Below, piece by piece: positions 1 to 11,240 of a stretch of 64,000 nucleotides of DNA. The stretch is taken from positions 10,560,685 through 10,624,684 of the forward strand of contig CP141140.1 of NCBI GenBank assembly GCA_035235625.1, read 5' to 3'. The DNA is from Saururus chinensis. Its lineage: Eukaryota > Streptophyta > Magnoliopsida > Piperales > Saururaceae. Both the position numbers and the translations under genes were made by a program. The notes beneath the pieces are model-generated. The model did no database searches. It was not told the origin of the DNA and saw only the letters and a list, made by a program, of their open reading frames with translations. Position 1 is the stretch's first letter. Each line of letters starts with the position of its first letter.

Positions 1-131
1 TCGATGCAATATTTCAAAAGAAGGTACGGTAGATTGTCCGCAGGAGCCATCATTCATGATTCTCATGGTCAAGACATTGCTCTCATCCCTATCGACTCTA
101 TTATCTTGTACAACGTAACGCATGTTTATTA
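1..131 (+). pseudogene. Possible LINE RNase H-like fragment
   Basis: One frame is open from the window edge to a TAG at about 131 and reads AGAIIHDSHGQ. This resembles the start of the RNase H domain that ends the second ORF of many plant LINEs, where an A-x-I-I-R-D-x-x-G pattern is usual. The fragment is cut by the window edge and has no other domain. It could be chance. A more convincing LINE tail lies at 1205–1373 in the same orientation, so the two may be parts of one element split by about 1 kb of other sequence. Confidence 0.3.
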
Positions 132-1204
132 GGTATTTATTTTCTGTAGAGTGGCCGGACCAATAGAAGCGTAGTGGGAGGAGAGGGTGTACAAATCAAG
201 ATCTGAACTTTAAAATTAATCTATATATAATATAATATAGATTAAGTAATAATTAAATATCTTAATCATGAATAGATGAAAGGAGAATTAAAATAGTAAC
301 TAAAACATACTGACCTGGGCCTTTTCAGCCCTAGCACGCCCTCCATAAATTGGATCTTGCACGCCAAAACACAAGAGCAATCAATCAAAGTAAAAGAAAA
401 ATACCTTATGTGATGATCTCTCTCAAACTACCTCTTGGAATGAAGGAATTCTCAGCAACTATCTAACCCTTAAATTAGACTCAATGATCCAGCCAAGGAG
501 AAGATGAATCTCCCTTAATCAGCCTGACAAAGATGCTTTGAAGAGGGGAGAAGGAAGGGCGGCCAACAGCAATGATCTCCCTTGTTTGTGCAAGCCGCAC
601 CAACAAGAGAGGGGGCAGAATTGGGAGAGGAAGAGGAGAGGAGTGGGGCAGCCCAACCTTATGCCAATTAGGGCACTCCTCCTCTCCCTTTCCCTTTAAA
701 TACTTCATCTCTTTATTTATTTAGGCGGGTTTCTTTTTGGGCTTTTTTAAATGGGCTTCATTGCTCTTTTCCTTCCGGTTTCACTAGAGGGCCTTACAAA
801 ATGGGAGAGGGCCCTATCTCTGAGAGCCTGCGGAGGCCTGGACCCCTTGCACACGGCTAAGCCCGCTACAGGGTCGACCCCTCATTAGCCATGAGACCCA
901 CCCTTGACACCTAATTCACATGTCTAGGGCCCACAATGTGTAAATGCACAACCTAACAAATGCCTAGTATATGTGTGTGACGTATGTAGGTCCTATTCGA
1001 ATTATATGTAACGAAAGTACATATGGGGTCAGCATAACCACCCCCACCACTCTTGGACCCCGTAGCCCATACCGGTTCACCCGGACTGTGATACGTTTGA
1101 CCAAACCAGGCATGAGCCCATACTATGGTCCAACACTTTCTCCAATATCTCTCTTCCCATTTTATTATCCAAGGGGACTCCAAAAAAATGATATATATTA
1201 TCTT
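132..1204. other. Repeat-like intergenic sequence, no gene
   Basis: No coding region is supported. The stretch mixes an AT-rich part (190–300) with a GC-richer part (480–1150), and short open frames exist on both strands without recognisable motifs. Its position between two LINE-like fragments suggests inserted repetitive DNA, but no terminal repeats or target duplication could be placed. Confidence 0.4.
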
Positions 1205-1373
1205 GCTTAATGTTGATGAAGCTAGTTAGCAATTAAGGGGTATTCTTCAATGTATTAAAGATGTTAGTGCTTGTTTCTCTACTTGTTTCTTTAATCATAT
1301 CTGTTTAGGAGCAAAACCAAGTTGTAGATTCTTTAGCTAATTATGTTATGGACAAATGCTCAGGCCATTAGTT
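1205..1373 (+). pseudogene. Degenerate LINE ORF2 tail (RNase H end)
   Basis: Two frames joined by a frameshift near 1310 read LRGILQCIKDVSACFSTCFF followed by EQNQVVDSLANY and a stop at 1371–1373. The EQNQVADSLA-type ending preceded by I-x-D-V/I is characteristic of the C-terminal RNase H domain of plant L1-like LINEs. The copy also has an in-frame stop before LRGIL, so it is dead. About 130 bp of non-coding tail follow before an A-rich stretch. The frame change and truncation are seen directly. The LINE assignment rests on family knowledge. Confidence 0.55.
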
Positions 1374-1579
1374 CCTTCCCCACCCTTGGAGCTTATTCGA
1401 GTTCTTAAATCTAATGTTTTTGGCAGTAACTTCTGGAGGCAATTTGATAATTAGCTTTTGGGTTTTTCTTCTGTGTACCACAAAAAAAGCCAAATTCCAA
1501 TACATGTAAATCAAATTGGCAAGAATGTATATATATTACGCTTGTAAATATATATTAGATAAATTAAATTAAATTAAAA

Positions 1580-1582
<3 letters not shown>

Positions 1583-1661
<79 letters not shown>
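1583..1661. repeat. (TA)n microsatellite, about 39 units
   Basis: An uninterrupted run of alternating A and T of about 78 bases, followed by three AC units. It abuts the alternating inverted repeat unit that begins near 1662. Confidence 0.95.
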
Positions 1662-1668
<7 letters not shown>

Positions 1669-2010
1669 CCGGCCCATAATACTCATGGGCATTTAAACTC
1701 ATAAGTATTATGGACAGCTGGATGTAAATCCGACGGCCCATAGAGCCCAAACTCATGTATGCGTATATGAGCCCGGGCTCATATAAACTTTTTCCATATA
1801 TATATATATGAAAAAAAGTTCATATGAGCCCGGAGCTGACGTGGTATGTGTGAGCTCAAGCTTTATGGGTCATCGAATTTACATCTGATAGCCCATAACA
1901 TTGAGGGTTTAAATGCCCCAAAAGATTATGGGTCATCATATATAAATCCGACGCCCATAGAGCTTGGGCTCACAGAGATGCATGTGGGCTTGGGCTCATA
2001 TAAATGGGAC
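1662..2010. repeat. Alternating inverted copies of a GAGCCC-rich unit
   Basis: A unit of about 130 bp (1667–1795) is followed head to head by its reverse complement (about 1809–1945), with the axis in the short AT run at 1796–1808. A third partial copy in the first orientation follows (about 1935–2010). Shared landmarks are GAGCCCGGGCTCATAT beside the axis, AAATCCGACG-GCCCATAGAG, and the cATTTAAA block at the far end. The arms pair imperfectly. The structure looks like a foldback MITE with a partial extra copy. No target duplication was identified because both flanks are AT microsatellites. Confidence 0.7.
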
Positions 2011-3440
2011 TCTATATATATATATATATTTATTTATTTATATATTTATATGTTGAACAAAGGTCTTCCTTACATGTTACAAATGCAATATATTGCTTTA
2101 AGGATTGCAATAACCATTATTATACAAATAAGTTCTATATTGACTTATAAACACTCGTAGCAGGCTAGTTTGTATTTCAATCTTATAAGTCATCATAGGT
2201 AACGAAAATAATGATGTTAAAGGACTTTGTGTCGTAGACACATCTTATTTGATAAAACTCTTCAAGGGTTTTCTAAGGGCATTAAAAATATGCAAATCAA
2301 AATATGTATAATATATAAGAAAAATATAAAATTATTATTACCAATTATGTTATATACATGGGGCCTACAAAAAAATTTGAGAAAACTTTATCATGTGAAG
2401 ATAGAGCTTGTTGAGAGCTTTTTAACAATACTAAAATCAAGCAAATTTGAATTTAAGAGTGCAAGACATAGTATTATAAATTTTAAATTAACACAACTTA
2501 AAAATAATGATTAGGATTCTAATATATTTGGCTTTATAGGGAGTATAATAAATTAAATAGGAGTAAAATAAGGATTAATGGTATCAAACATAGGCTAAAT
2601 AGTTAACTAATTTACTTTATATTATAGTATGATATGATACATGTTAAATTTTCACTAAGGAAAATAATGGTAATATTTATCTAACAAATTTACCTAAAAA
2701 ATTTCTTAATTAGGCTTTGGTTTGATAAAAGAGTTTTTTGCCATATTACCTGACCCAACATACAAATATTTCATATTCTTTGAATTTTAACACTTAATCC
2801 CATATGATATGGTTTATGACAAATATACCATCAGGTCATAAACGAACCTATACGCAAATTCTTATATCATTATTGGTGATGAATTACCAATGATGGCATA
2901 GATTTGTATGACAAAATTCAAAACATATAGTATACATAAAACAAAGCACCTACTTACTGATGATCGATAGAAAGTAAAAAAAATTTCCTTCTCAATCCTG
3001 TGTTCCAGATAACAAACTAGAACCGAGCCACCTCCTAGTTTCAATACAAAATCTGATTCCTAGTTAAAAAAACCACAAAAATAACAGAATTCAAAACAAA
3101 CAATCAAAGGAAGCCACTTTAGTGTTTGCTGAATTGCAGCAAATAAATTGTTTCGACAAGCTAGAAAACTGGGTTCATTTAAAACGGATTGAAGGACTCC
3201 ATAGACTTGCCACAAATGGGGATTGCACAAAGAAATAATTTTTGGTAGTGCAATGAAGCCAAATGAAATTAGGTGGAGTTTATCCACTCTACATGACTCA
3301 TGAGACTTTCGAAAATGTGAGAACGAGAGGATGACTCCTACTAAACAGACCTAAGATCTCACGCTTCACCTGACCCATGTCCAACACTTAATCTAGACAG
3401 AGCGATCGATCCACATTTAGTTCAAGCAAGAATAGGATCA
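2011..3440. other. AT-rich intergenic sequence
   Basis: No coding region, RNA gene or clear repeat unit could be supported. Short open frames here are AT-rich and without motifs. A short AT run (2014–2056) follows the inverted repeat. Confidence 0.5.
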
Positions 3441-4565
3441 GTGACTCATAATACGATAACATGGTATGTGTCCTTTAAGTCAGTAACCCATAATATGATA
3501 TGCTCCATATCACAATAACATATTATTGACAATACAATATGCTTCATATCGCATATACGATAGCACGATATGTCAATAAAACATATTACTCATAATACGA
3601 TATACTTTATGTTGAGATTGTCACATTAATGAGGGAAGATTGAATACAAGATACAATTATCATGCAATTCAACACACATAAATATATTTATGCATATATA
3701 TTAATTAAAATATCATAGGGAAGATAATTATGAACAAGGTTTGAGGCGCATTACATGCTATCCTTGAAGCAGATACACCGCCCTCCGTGCACAGGTGTTC
3801 CACTGCGTTCTGTTCCTGAGATACAACGAACCACACTGCCCGTTTGATGGTGCACTTCCACTCAAACAGACTGGATCTCAATCATGGTAGACTCTATTGC
3901 TCAGCCACAGATTTCAGAGAAAGAAGAAGAAGATAGGTTGCAAAATCTTTCTCAGAGAAGAAGAAAGAGACCGGAAGAAGAACCAGTTTTGTCTGTGTAA
4001 TGTTTCTGTCTCTCCCGTCGTTTTTGATAAGTGATGAATATATCCGAAGCCAAAACGGCTCTTTATAAATCTATCTCGTCACTCTAATGATCGCGACTTA
4101 ATTTTTTTTAGAAATCTGTTACCCCAATCAATTGGGGCAACAACCGATCGAACTGGGCAATCGAATGGGCTGACTGGCCGATCGAACAACTCAACGTCAG
4201 AAGTTTTATTTCACGTCAAAATTCAACACTTTATATCGCATATATGATAATACGATATGTCGATAAAATGTATTATTGATAATACGATATGCTTCATATC
4301 GCATATACAATTACACAATACGTCAATAAAGTGTATCATTGATAATAAGATATGCTTCATTCGCATACACGATATGTCAATAAAATGTATTATTGATAAT
4401 ACGATATACTCCTGCATATTGCATATACGATGACACAATATGCGTCATATTATTTTAACGATAACACGATATGTCAATAAAACATATTATTGATAATATG
4501 ACATATTTTATATTGCATATACGATAACACGACATGTCAATAAAGCGTACCATTGATAATACTAT
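3441..4565. repeat. ~63-bp tandem repeat array split by a solo LTR
   Basis: Blocks 3441–3609 and 4229–4565 consist of degenerate repeats of a unit containing CGATATGTCAATAAAA, CATATTATTGATAATACGAT and ATGCTTCATATCGCATATAC. Equivalent points in the second block fall at 4253, 4316, 4370, 4436, 4468 and 4530, so the basic spacing is 62–66 bp with some shortened units. The two blocks were one array before the LTR at 3610–4228 inserted. The unit is AT-rich and partly palindromic (ATATCG…CGATAT). It encodes nothing. Confidence 0.85.
3610..4228. mobile_element. Solo LTR (TG…CA) with 5-bp target duplication
   Basis: The segment begins TGTTGAGATTG and ends AATTCAACA, so it has the TG…CA ends and short inverted TGTTGA/TCAACA termini of an LTR. 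It is flanked on both sides by CTTTA (3605–3609 and 4229–4233), a perfect 5-bp duplication. A TATA-like CTTTATAAAT lies at 4061–4070, where an LTR promoter would be. No internal retrotransposon sequence adjoins it, so it is a solo LTR left by recombination between two LTRs. Size and termini suit Ty1/copia, but this is inference. Strand is not assigned. Confidence 0.88.
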
Positions 4566-5293
4566 ACTCAACATCTATATCATTCTCCATTCTTATATAG
4601 TCTTGTTCTCCCTGAATAGTCTCCTAAGATTTATTTTTGGAGTTGCAGGTGTCATCCTGATCTCTTTTGTAGGGATAAGTAGTTAATGTAGTTAGAAATT
4701 TTTGGACAAAAATTAAAGAAGAATGATTGCCAATGAAATTGGAATTCGTTATTGATGAGAATCGTTGGGCAAAAATAGCAAATCACCACTGAGCCATGAT
4801 CTCCTCTTTACTTATGCACCGTTGCGATTGATTTATATTATTTTAAACTCTAACCCTTGTTGTATGGGTATTTTGGTCTTTTCTTTAAATATCATCTAAA
4901 CGTAGGTTTTATGAAATATTTTTTACAAAACTAAATAATATAAAATAATTATATCTTTAACCATATGAAAAAACCTCTATGAGCATCACAAAGAGTTGAC
5001 TTGGGTTCATATAGTTTGTTAAACTAAAACCTAATTGAATGGATTTGTTAGATAGATTAATTGGGTTATTATCTAACTAGGTTTTGATTAGTCAATACAT
5101 GTGGCTTTGTGTTGGGCTTACATGTTCTACCAACTAAAGCCCAGTTTCTTAGGTAAATTCATTGGATATGAATAACTGAGGGGCCACTGCGTCTTCCTGT
5201 CGAAAGAAAGTACAAGTGCTTAGTTGTAAAAAAAAAAAATTGTACAAATGCTCTTTGGCAGTTACATTACCGGACGTTTCTAAGGCTGCGGCT
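4566..5293. promoter_or_regulatory. Upstream region of the acyltransferase gene
   Basis: AT-rich up to about 5140, then rising in GC towards the start codon at 5294. It contains no supported gene. The promoter of the gene at 5294–7262 should lie here. No convincing TATA box could be chosen among many AT runs. Confidence 0.4.
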
Positions 5294-7262
5294 ATGGCCG
5301 ATCGGGAGAACGAGCCGATTAACATGGTGAAGTCCGGCAAGATACCCTTCTCTCGGCCACTGGGCTCATCCGAGCAGAGCTGGGCCCGGGCCGTCCCCGG
5401 CGGCACCGGAATCACCGTCCTCGCCGTCCTCCTCTCTGGTCCGCCAGCTGGCTCCCTCCTCCAAGCCTCCCTTAGCAAACTGCAAACCATCCACCCTATC
5501 CTCACCTCTTCCATCTCCTCGTCCGCAATCTCCTTACACTCTTCTGATGAAATTCCTTCCATCCAAGTCGAAACCATCTCCCTCTCCTCCCTTTCCAACC
5601 CTCTGTCTTCTGTTTCTTCGGACAACAACGACATCCCCCCGCTGCAACTCGTCCTGGAGCACGAATTAAACCGCAACGCGTGGGCGTCCTCCGGCCCATC
5701 CGAGTCCGAGTGGAAGCCCACCTTCTTCGCTTCGCTCTACGAGGCGCTGGAGTCCAAGTGGGTCCTCGTCCTCCGCCTGCACACGGCAGTGTGCGACAGG
5801 ACGTCTGCGGTGGCGATGCTGCGAGAGCTACCGGTGCTGATGCGGGAAGGGGAGACGGCGCCGGAGTGGGGAGAAGCCAACGCGGTGCTCCCCGGGCCAA
5901 TGGAAAGCATGATCCCCAAAGGGAGAGGCGATAAGCCCTTCTGGGCACGTGGCCTGGACCTGGTTGGCTACTCGTTGAACTCGATGAGGCTATCCAACCT
6001 CGCCTTCTCCGAAGTTGGTTCCACCCGGTCGTCTCAGGTAGTCAGGTTCCGGCTCGGCATGGAGGAGACCAGCCGGATTCTTGAGGTTAGATTAGCAATA
6101 CCAATTAATCTTGAACGGATTGAGTTTTCTTCAATTCGATTCGAGTACTTGACGCTTGTAATCAAAATATGGTCGTAATGAATGAATTGGATTTTCAGGG
6201 GTGCAAGAGGAGAGGAATAAAACTTTGCTCGCTTCTGGCAGCTGCAGGTTTAATGGCTGCTCACTCGACCAAGGGGCTTGAAGATAATCAATCAGAGAAT
6301 TACTCCATCGTCACGCTCATTGACTGTCGGAAAATCCTGGACCCTGTTCTTCATGATCATCATTTGGGTCAGTTTATATACTTCTATTTGTTTTACCTTA
6401 TCTCTTTCTTTTACTTTTTCTCTTATGGAGTACAAGAATGGCGGAATCATCACGCCCTATGATTCGATGTTTGCTGTACTGAACCCAAATTTGAAATTGT
6501 GTTAACTAGAAATTAGTAGTATATTATACAAGATAATACGCAATGTTTGAAGTGACAAGGATCGTAGTAGTATGGAATCGTGCCTACAGAGCACTTCAAA
6601 AAGTGTAATTGAATTAAATAAATTAATACTCTGATTCGTTATGTCTTTACCAATGCTAATTGAGTCATCACTCCCATAGCTGGGTCACCAATTTGGTTTC
6701 CATTCACAGACCCCCCAAACCCAGCAAAGCAACATCTGACAAGTAGATTAGTAGATATCCATTAATCTGCTGGATAAGTTTTAGTTGACCAGAGGTTGTT
6801 TTGGAAACAGGATTCTACCATTCAGCCATTCTGAACACACACTCGATAACTAGCAAAGAGAACGTATGGGATGTGGCTGTCAGATGCTACATTGCAGTGT
6901 CGAATGCCATTGAAGGTGACAAGCATTTCAAGGACCTGGGAGAGCTCAACTTCCTCATGTGCAAGGCGATCGACAACCCGGGCCTGACTACGGCGTCGTC
7001 ACTCCGGACCTCCTTCATGTCTGTGTTCGAGGAGCCGGTGGTGGAAGAAGCCTCGCTGGAGTCGCAACAGGACGTCGGGTTGGAGGACTACATGGGCTGC
7101 TCGTCCGTCCACAACGTCGGCCCTTCTATTGCACTGTTCGACACAATCCGGAATGGGGAGTTGGACTGCATTTGCGTCTACCCTTCACCACTGCACACCA
7201 GGGAGCAGATGCAAGGTCTGGTTAATGAGGTGAAAAGGGCCCTAATTGGGGCAGGAGACTGA
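5294..7262 (+). CDS. Acyltransferase-fold (condensation/AATase-like) protein
   Basis: Three exons, 5294–6085, 6199–6367 and 6811–7262, join in phase to a 470-residue protein. Introns are GT–AG. The N-terminal half carries LRLHTAVCDRTSAV (His163, Asp168), which resembles the active-site His of CoA-dependent acyltransferases and condensation domains but with H-x4-D spacing instead of HxxxD. The C-terminal exon has CSSVHNVGPSIALFDTIR, the conserved block of this plant family. The family is annotated as alcohol-acetyltransferase/condensation-domain-like; to my knowledge the substrate is not known. No signal peptide or membrane segment is visible, so it is probably cytosolic. Exon 1 is much more GC-rich than its surroundings, as in monocot genes with a 5′ GC gradient. 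The start at 5294 is the first ATG before the conserved region, and sequence upstream of it is not conserved-looking. Confidence 0.85.
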
Positions 7263-9012
7263 GTTCATTTTATCCTTTTTGGAGGTGTTATTGTGGACAT
7301 CATGATTTAATATCTCAGGAATGGCCTGGCAAACTCACTTCAGTAACGAAAAAAGACTATTTTGGAGCCTCCTTTATATAAGTCCAAGTACCGCGCACGG
7401 TCGGATTTTGATTTGACAACGTACAATGTACATAATTCATATATACGCCCCTTTGCCGTTTGGACCTGGATTTGACGGCCCGAGCTCCCACCGACCTGTG
7501 AGCCATTGTTGATATAAACTTTTTTTCATTTGAATAAAACTGAATAGTATCAACATAAGTTATCGGGGAGGAGAGAGAAACTTTAACCTCTCTCTTCTAT
7601 CCCCTGCTTGAAACCTTCCCCCTTCTTCGTCGTCTTCTTCTTCTTCCTTGCATCCTCTCCGGCCTTTGGGCTGGTACTAGGTTTGGCCATCTCTCTGATT
7701 TGGCACCCTTGCAGTGAGCTTAGCTGAGGTCTTTGGGGGACCGGATATTTTCATTGAGTTTCTTTTCCTTTCCCTGTTCCGTGTTTTTCAACGTTAAGCT
7801 ATATGTCTTGATTGAGAGCCAATATATGCTGCATCTCATCTCCCCAACTCCTCTCACAACTCTCTTTCTTATCTGGTCTCTCTGCTCTTTTGATGATTTG
7901 GCTCTTGGGTTGACTGGCTTTGGGTGGATGGTGCACCTTTATTTTTTGTATTCATCTTTTCACCCTCCCCTTCTTTTGTCTAGGTCGATCTTCCCTGTAT
8001 TTGATGTTAAAAGTGTGATGAAATTTTTTTCTATGCTGACTGATGTTGTGTGCGCTTAGTCCTAGATAGCCCTGCTCTATCTGAATGTAATTGGTCTTCG
8101 TCTTGGGTGTGCCTCTTGTATCACTGAACAATTTGATCAAGGTCGAAGACTTGTAAGATTGCTTTCAACTTTCCTTTGTAAAGGGCGTGTATCCAACTGC
8201 CCCGATGCATCCACCAGGGTTTAAATCTCCTATGTTATAAAGTTAAGCTTGCAACATATCCTGGGCATCTGGTAGTTCCTCTCCTGCCTTTGGGGTTGTG
8301 TATATTATCTATCTTTTGGTGTTTGACCGACCCATTGGAGAAAGCACAAGGTGTTAATACTCGAGGTCCACTGCAATGAAATAGATTTTCAAGTGTAGCC
8401 ATCACTGTTGAAGGCCCTACCAGCTTTCTGTATTAGGTCTTGGTTTATCTTTTCATGTTTTTATGAGAAATAGTAGTCTCTGTTCGTAACGCCTCCTGTT
8501 GGTGAGGATGTCTTTGTTGTGTGTACGCTGTTTTCAATTTAATGCATAGGTTTCATTTAGTAAAAAAAAAGGATTCAGTACGAGTGGAACACTGATATAC
8601 GTAGCATGGCCTTGTGATAAAAATAAAATTTGCCCAATTCTGAGCTTGTCCAAGTCCCGTGCGAGTCAAAGTTTTCCTTCTTCCCAAATCGTTCAAACTT
8701 TCAACTCCCGAACACGATTTGCCTCTTATGCGGTAACCTCTCAAAAGATCTCTGCTTCTACACTGGCGACTCGAGAGGAAAGAGCTCGCCGGTAGTCCAG
8801 TCTGCACAACATGCTTGAGAGGATAGAGCTGGCACAGTCTACAAGAAAATTATCTATTGTGATTTAGCTTAGTTTATTATTAGTCTTATAAATAAGTGCT
8901 CGGTGTACATATGCACCACATACACGAAGGCTACACGATTTTTTATTACACGGCACTTATTACTCACGGGGTTTGATAAACAAACTAAGGTAAATGGGTT
9001 TGATAAATAAAC
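7263..9012. other. Non-coding stretch with a CT-rich, transcript-like segment
   Basis: No protein gene is supported. At 7385–7530 is a diverged relative of the GAGCCC unit of 1662–2010 (GATTTGACGGCCCGAGCTCC … GATATAAACTTTTTTT). At 7560–7720 is a CT-rich segment with CTT/TCT runs that looks like a plant 5′ UTR, and 7720–8560 is T-rich with many stops in every frame. It could be a long non-coding RNA, an untranslated exon, or an old LTR. Nothing decides between them. Confidence 0.35.
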
Positions 9013-11082
9013 TAGGGCTGTCAATGAAATTATATGATTATGGTATAAAATCTCTTATTACCATAATAATTTTTAAAATTTTTATTCATAATTATTCTAT
9101 TAAATAAACGGTCTACGTATTTTCATAACCGATATCATTCTACTAATAATCAACGGGTTAATTAGTTACTATTATCTATTATATGTTTTTTTAATTATGC
9201 TCAAAAAGTTAAATTAAATATGTTTTATTCACTTAATTAGATATAACTGAGGTAAAAGACTAACATCAATTCTATTGTTATTTATAGTTGTTATAAATAA
9301 ATTGTGATGATCAAACATGAAACATAAATACATATATATTAGGCATATACCTAATAAATTTTTTTATTTTTTAATAATTATTTTCTATCATATGAGTCCA
9401 ACTCTAAAACATCTATCTCCGGCATGTTTTAAAAGAATCTCAAGTATAAAAAAAATGATAATTGTCTTATCACAGCCAATTGTCTTCAAAGGTGTCTAAC
9501 ATGCAACAATGAGACTACATGCACTAATGCACATCATCCATTTGCTAATGTCTCTTTCAAGCAATATTTTAAAACTCAGCCCAGACCCTGACCTGAATTA
9601 GTGACTCGGTTAGGTCAACCCGGGTTGACTCAGATGATGACTTCATCACCTAAAAAAAATTAAAAGAGCGCCCTCAAATTTAAAATATATTCACTTAAAC
9701 CTGTTCAAAATATCACTTAAAATTGATTGGACATTCAAAACTTGTTCATTCTAACATATTTCAATAAGTAAATCATCATTCCAAATTTTACAATTTAACA
9801 TATGCAAACATGATTTGTAACATAATCATGCTTCAAATCAACACATATTAAATTTCAAAATAAACCACATACATTACTCATTCAAAGTTAAGCCAGCTAA
9901 CACTCAAACCAAGCTGGTTCGAGATGGGTTAAATAAGAGTTTGGTTCTATTAGCCTAGTTCGAGCTTTGATTTGAGCTAATTAACTTGAATATAGCATAC
10001 GTAGGGCAGAATATAGTTGTCTCATCAATCCAATTCCAAACCCACTAATCATTTTCTTGCATAAACAAACAATTAATGAGTTTAATTATCAAAAACAAAA
10101 AAATATCCATAGGTTTTGAGTTATCATAACATAATCTAGACCAACCTAAGAGCTGCAAAAGTAGTTTACACAAAGTGTTTGTTTAGCTAGTTAATAATTC
10201 AATACATGGTTAAAGATGAACCTTGACCTAATGAGACAAGAGAAATTAAACAAAGCAACCAAATAGGAAACATCAAAGCAAAGTGAGTTTAAGATAATAT
10301 ACAATATAAATTGCATATGAATACTTTTTAATCAAAAAATGTGTAGATGGATATGAAATGCTAGAAAGAGTAAATCATCTCCCAAGTTGCAAATTGTAAC
10401 AATTATAATGAACAATTGTAAGTAGTTAAATTCATTCAATTAATGATTTGAGATTTAAATGACATCTTCCGTTGAGTAAATCACAATGGTAAATTATTAC
10501 ATAAAAATTATTGTAAAAGACCATAAACTAATCTCTTTTGAAATTAAATCATTTAAGCGTAATGAATATAATATATTTATAATTTTTAAAGATGACAAAC
10601 GGGTAACAAATAAATAGGTATGATAGAACTTTTTTTTATTACCTTCCATTTAGATAATGGTTGAAAAAAATTATCTTTTTATTTACCCATTAAATAAATT
10701 TAACCATATCATTTAATTTCTTAGTAGAAATGTCACTTGGGTCAGGTAAATAGTAAAACTCAACCCTACCCTAATGGGACAGGTTTGGGTTTTCAAATTC
10801 AACCCAAATAGCTATTCGGGTCGGGTTCGAGCTTTTAGGTGATCCAACTCAACCCGACCCAAATAAGGTTATAAATATAAATTATTTATGATAAAACCCA
10901 ACTCTACCCTAATGGGTCGGGTTTTGGTTTCCAAATTTAACCCGAATAGCTATTCTGATCGGATTTGGGTTTACCATTTCTTAAATGGTATCGGGTCTAG
11001 GTTTTGCAAAACCTGACCCAGTGGCATCCCCACTTCTTAGCAGTTGGTACAAATAGTAGAAGGAGTACCATTGGCAACCCTA
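9013..11082. mobile_element. hAT-like non-autonomous element, left copy of an inverted pair
   Basis: The element starts TAGGGCTGTCAATG and ends CATTGGCAACCCTA, giving terminal inverted repeats of about 14 bp of the TAGGG type common in plant hAT elements. Its sequence is matched in reverse complement by 11241–12897 over nearly its whole length. Landmarks are GACTCGGTTAGGTCAACCCG near 9603 and CCTAATAAATTTT near 9350. A 308-bp element (10725–11032) is inserted near its right end. No transposase frame is present. Flanking 8-mers (AAATAAAC, CTGCTAAC) do not match well, so no target duplication is claimed. Confidence 0.65.
10725..11032. mobile_element. Nested 308-bp hAT-like MITE with 8-bp target duplication
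   Basis: The ends TAGAAATGTCACTTGGGTCAG and, read from the other side, TGGGGATGCCACTGGGTCAG form imperfect terminal inverted repeats. Flanking 8-mers are TTTCTTAG (10717–10724) and CTTCTTAG (11033–11040), 7 of 8 identical. The interior is rich in ACCCGACCC/GGGTCGGGTT words, as in the elements at 17721 and 51127. The corresponding place in the inverted partner (11241–12897) lacks it, which confirms an insertion after the two copies diverged. Confidence 0.78.
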
Positions 11083-11240
11083 CTGCTAACCCACTCCATG
11101 ATCTGACATAACTTTTTCCTTAACATTAACTAAAAAATGCTTCAATTCGCCTAGGTTCATTTTTAAAATAAAAGGAATTATGAACCATGGTATCAATGTA
11201 AGATTACTCTTAGTAACTTCATCACCAATGTCCTCTCCGT
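11083..11240. other. 158-bp spacer between inverted elements
   Basis: Unique-looking sequence separating the two facing hAT-like copies. It would form the loop if the whole 9.0–12.9 kb region were transcribed and folded. Confidence 0.6.

Noticed and set aside
1574-1756. Open frame with a long YI repeat
   Set aside because: It is only the translation of the (TA)n microsatellite.
3440-4565. CRISPR-like array
   Set aside because: The repeats are contiguous and degenerate without unique spacers, and the genome is a plant's.
5149-5948. Antisense open frames opposite the acyltransferase first exon
   Set aside because: They mirror a GC-rich exon, contain no family motif, and the sense strand encodes a clear conserved protein.
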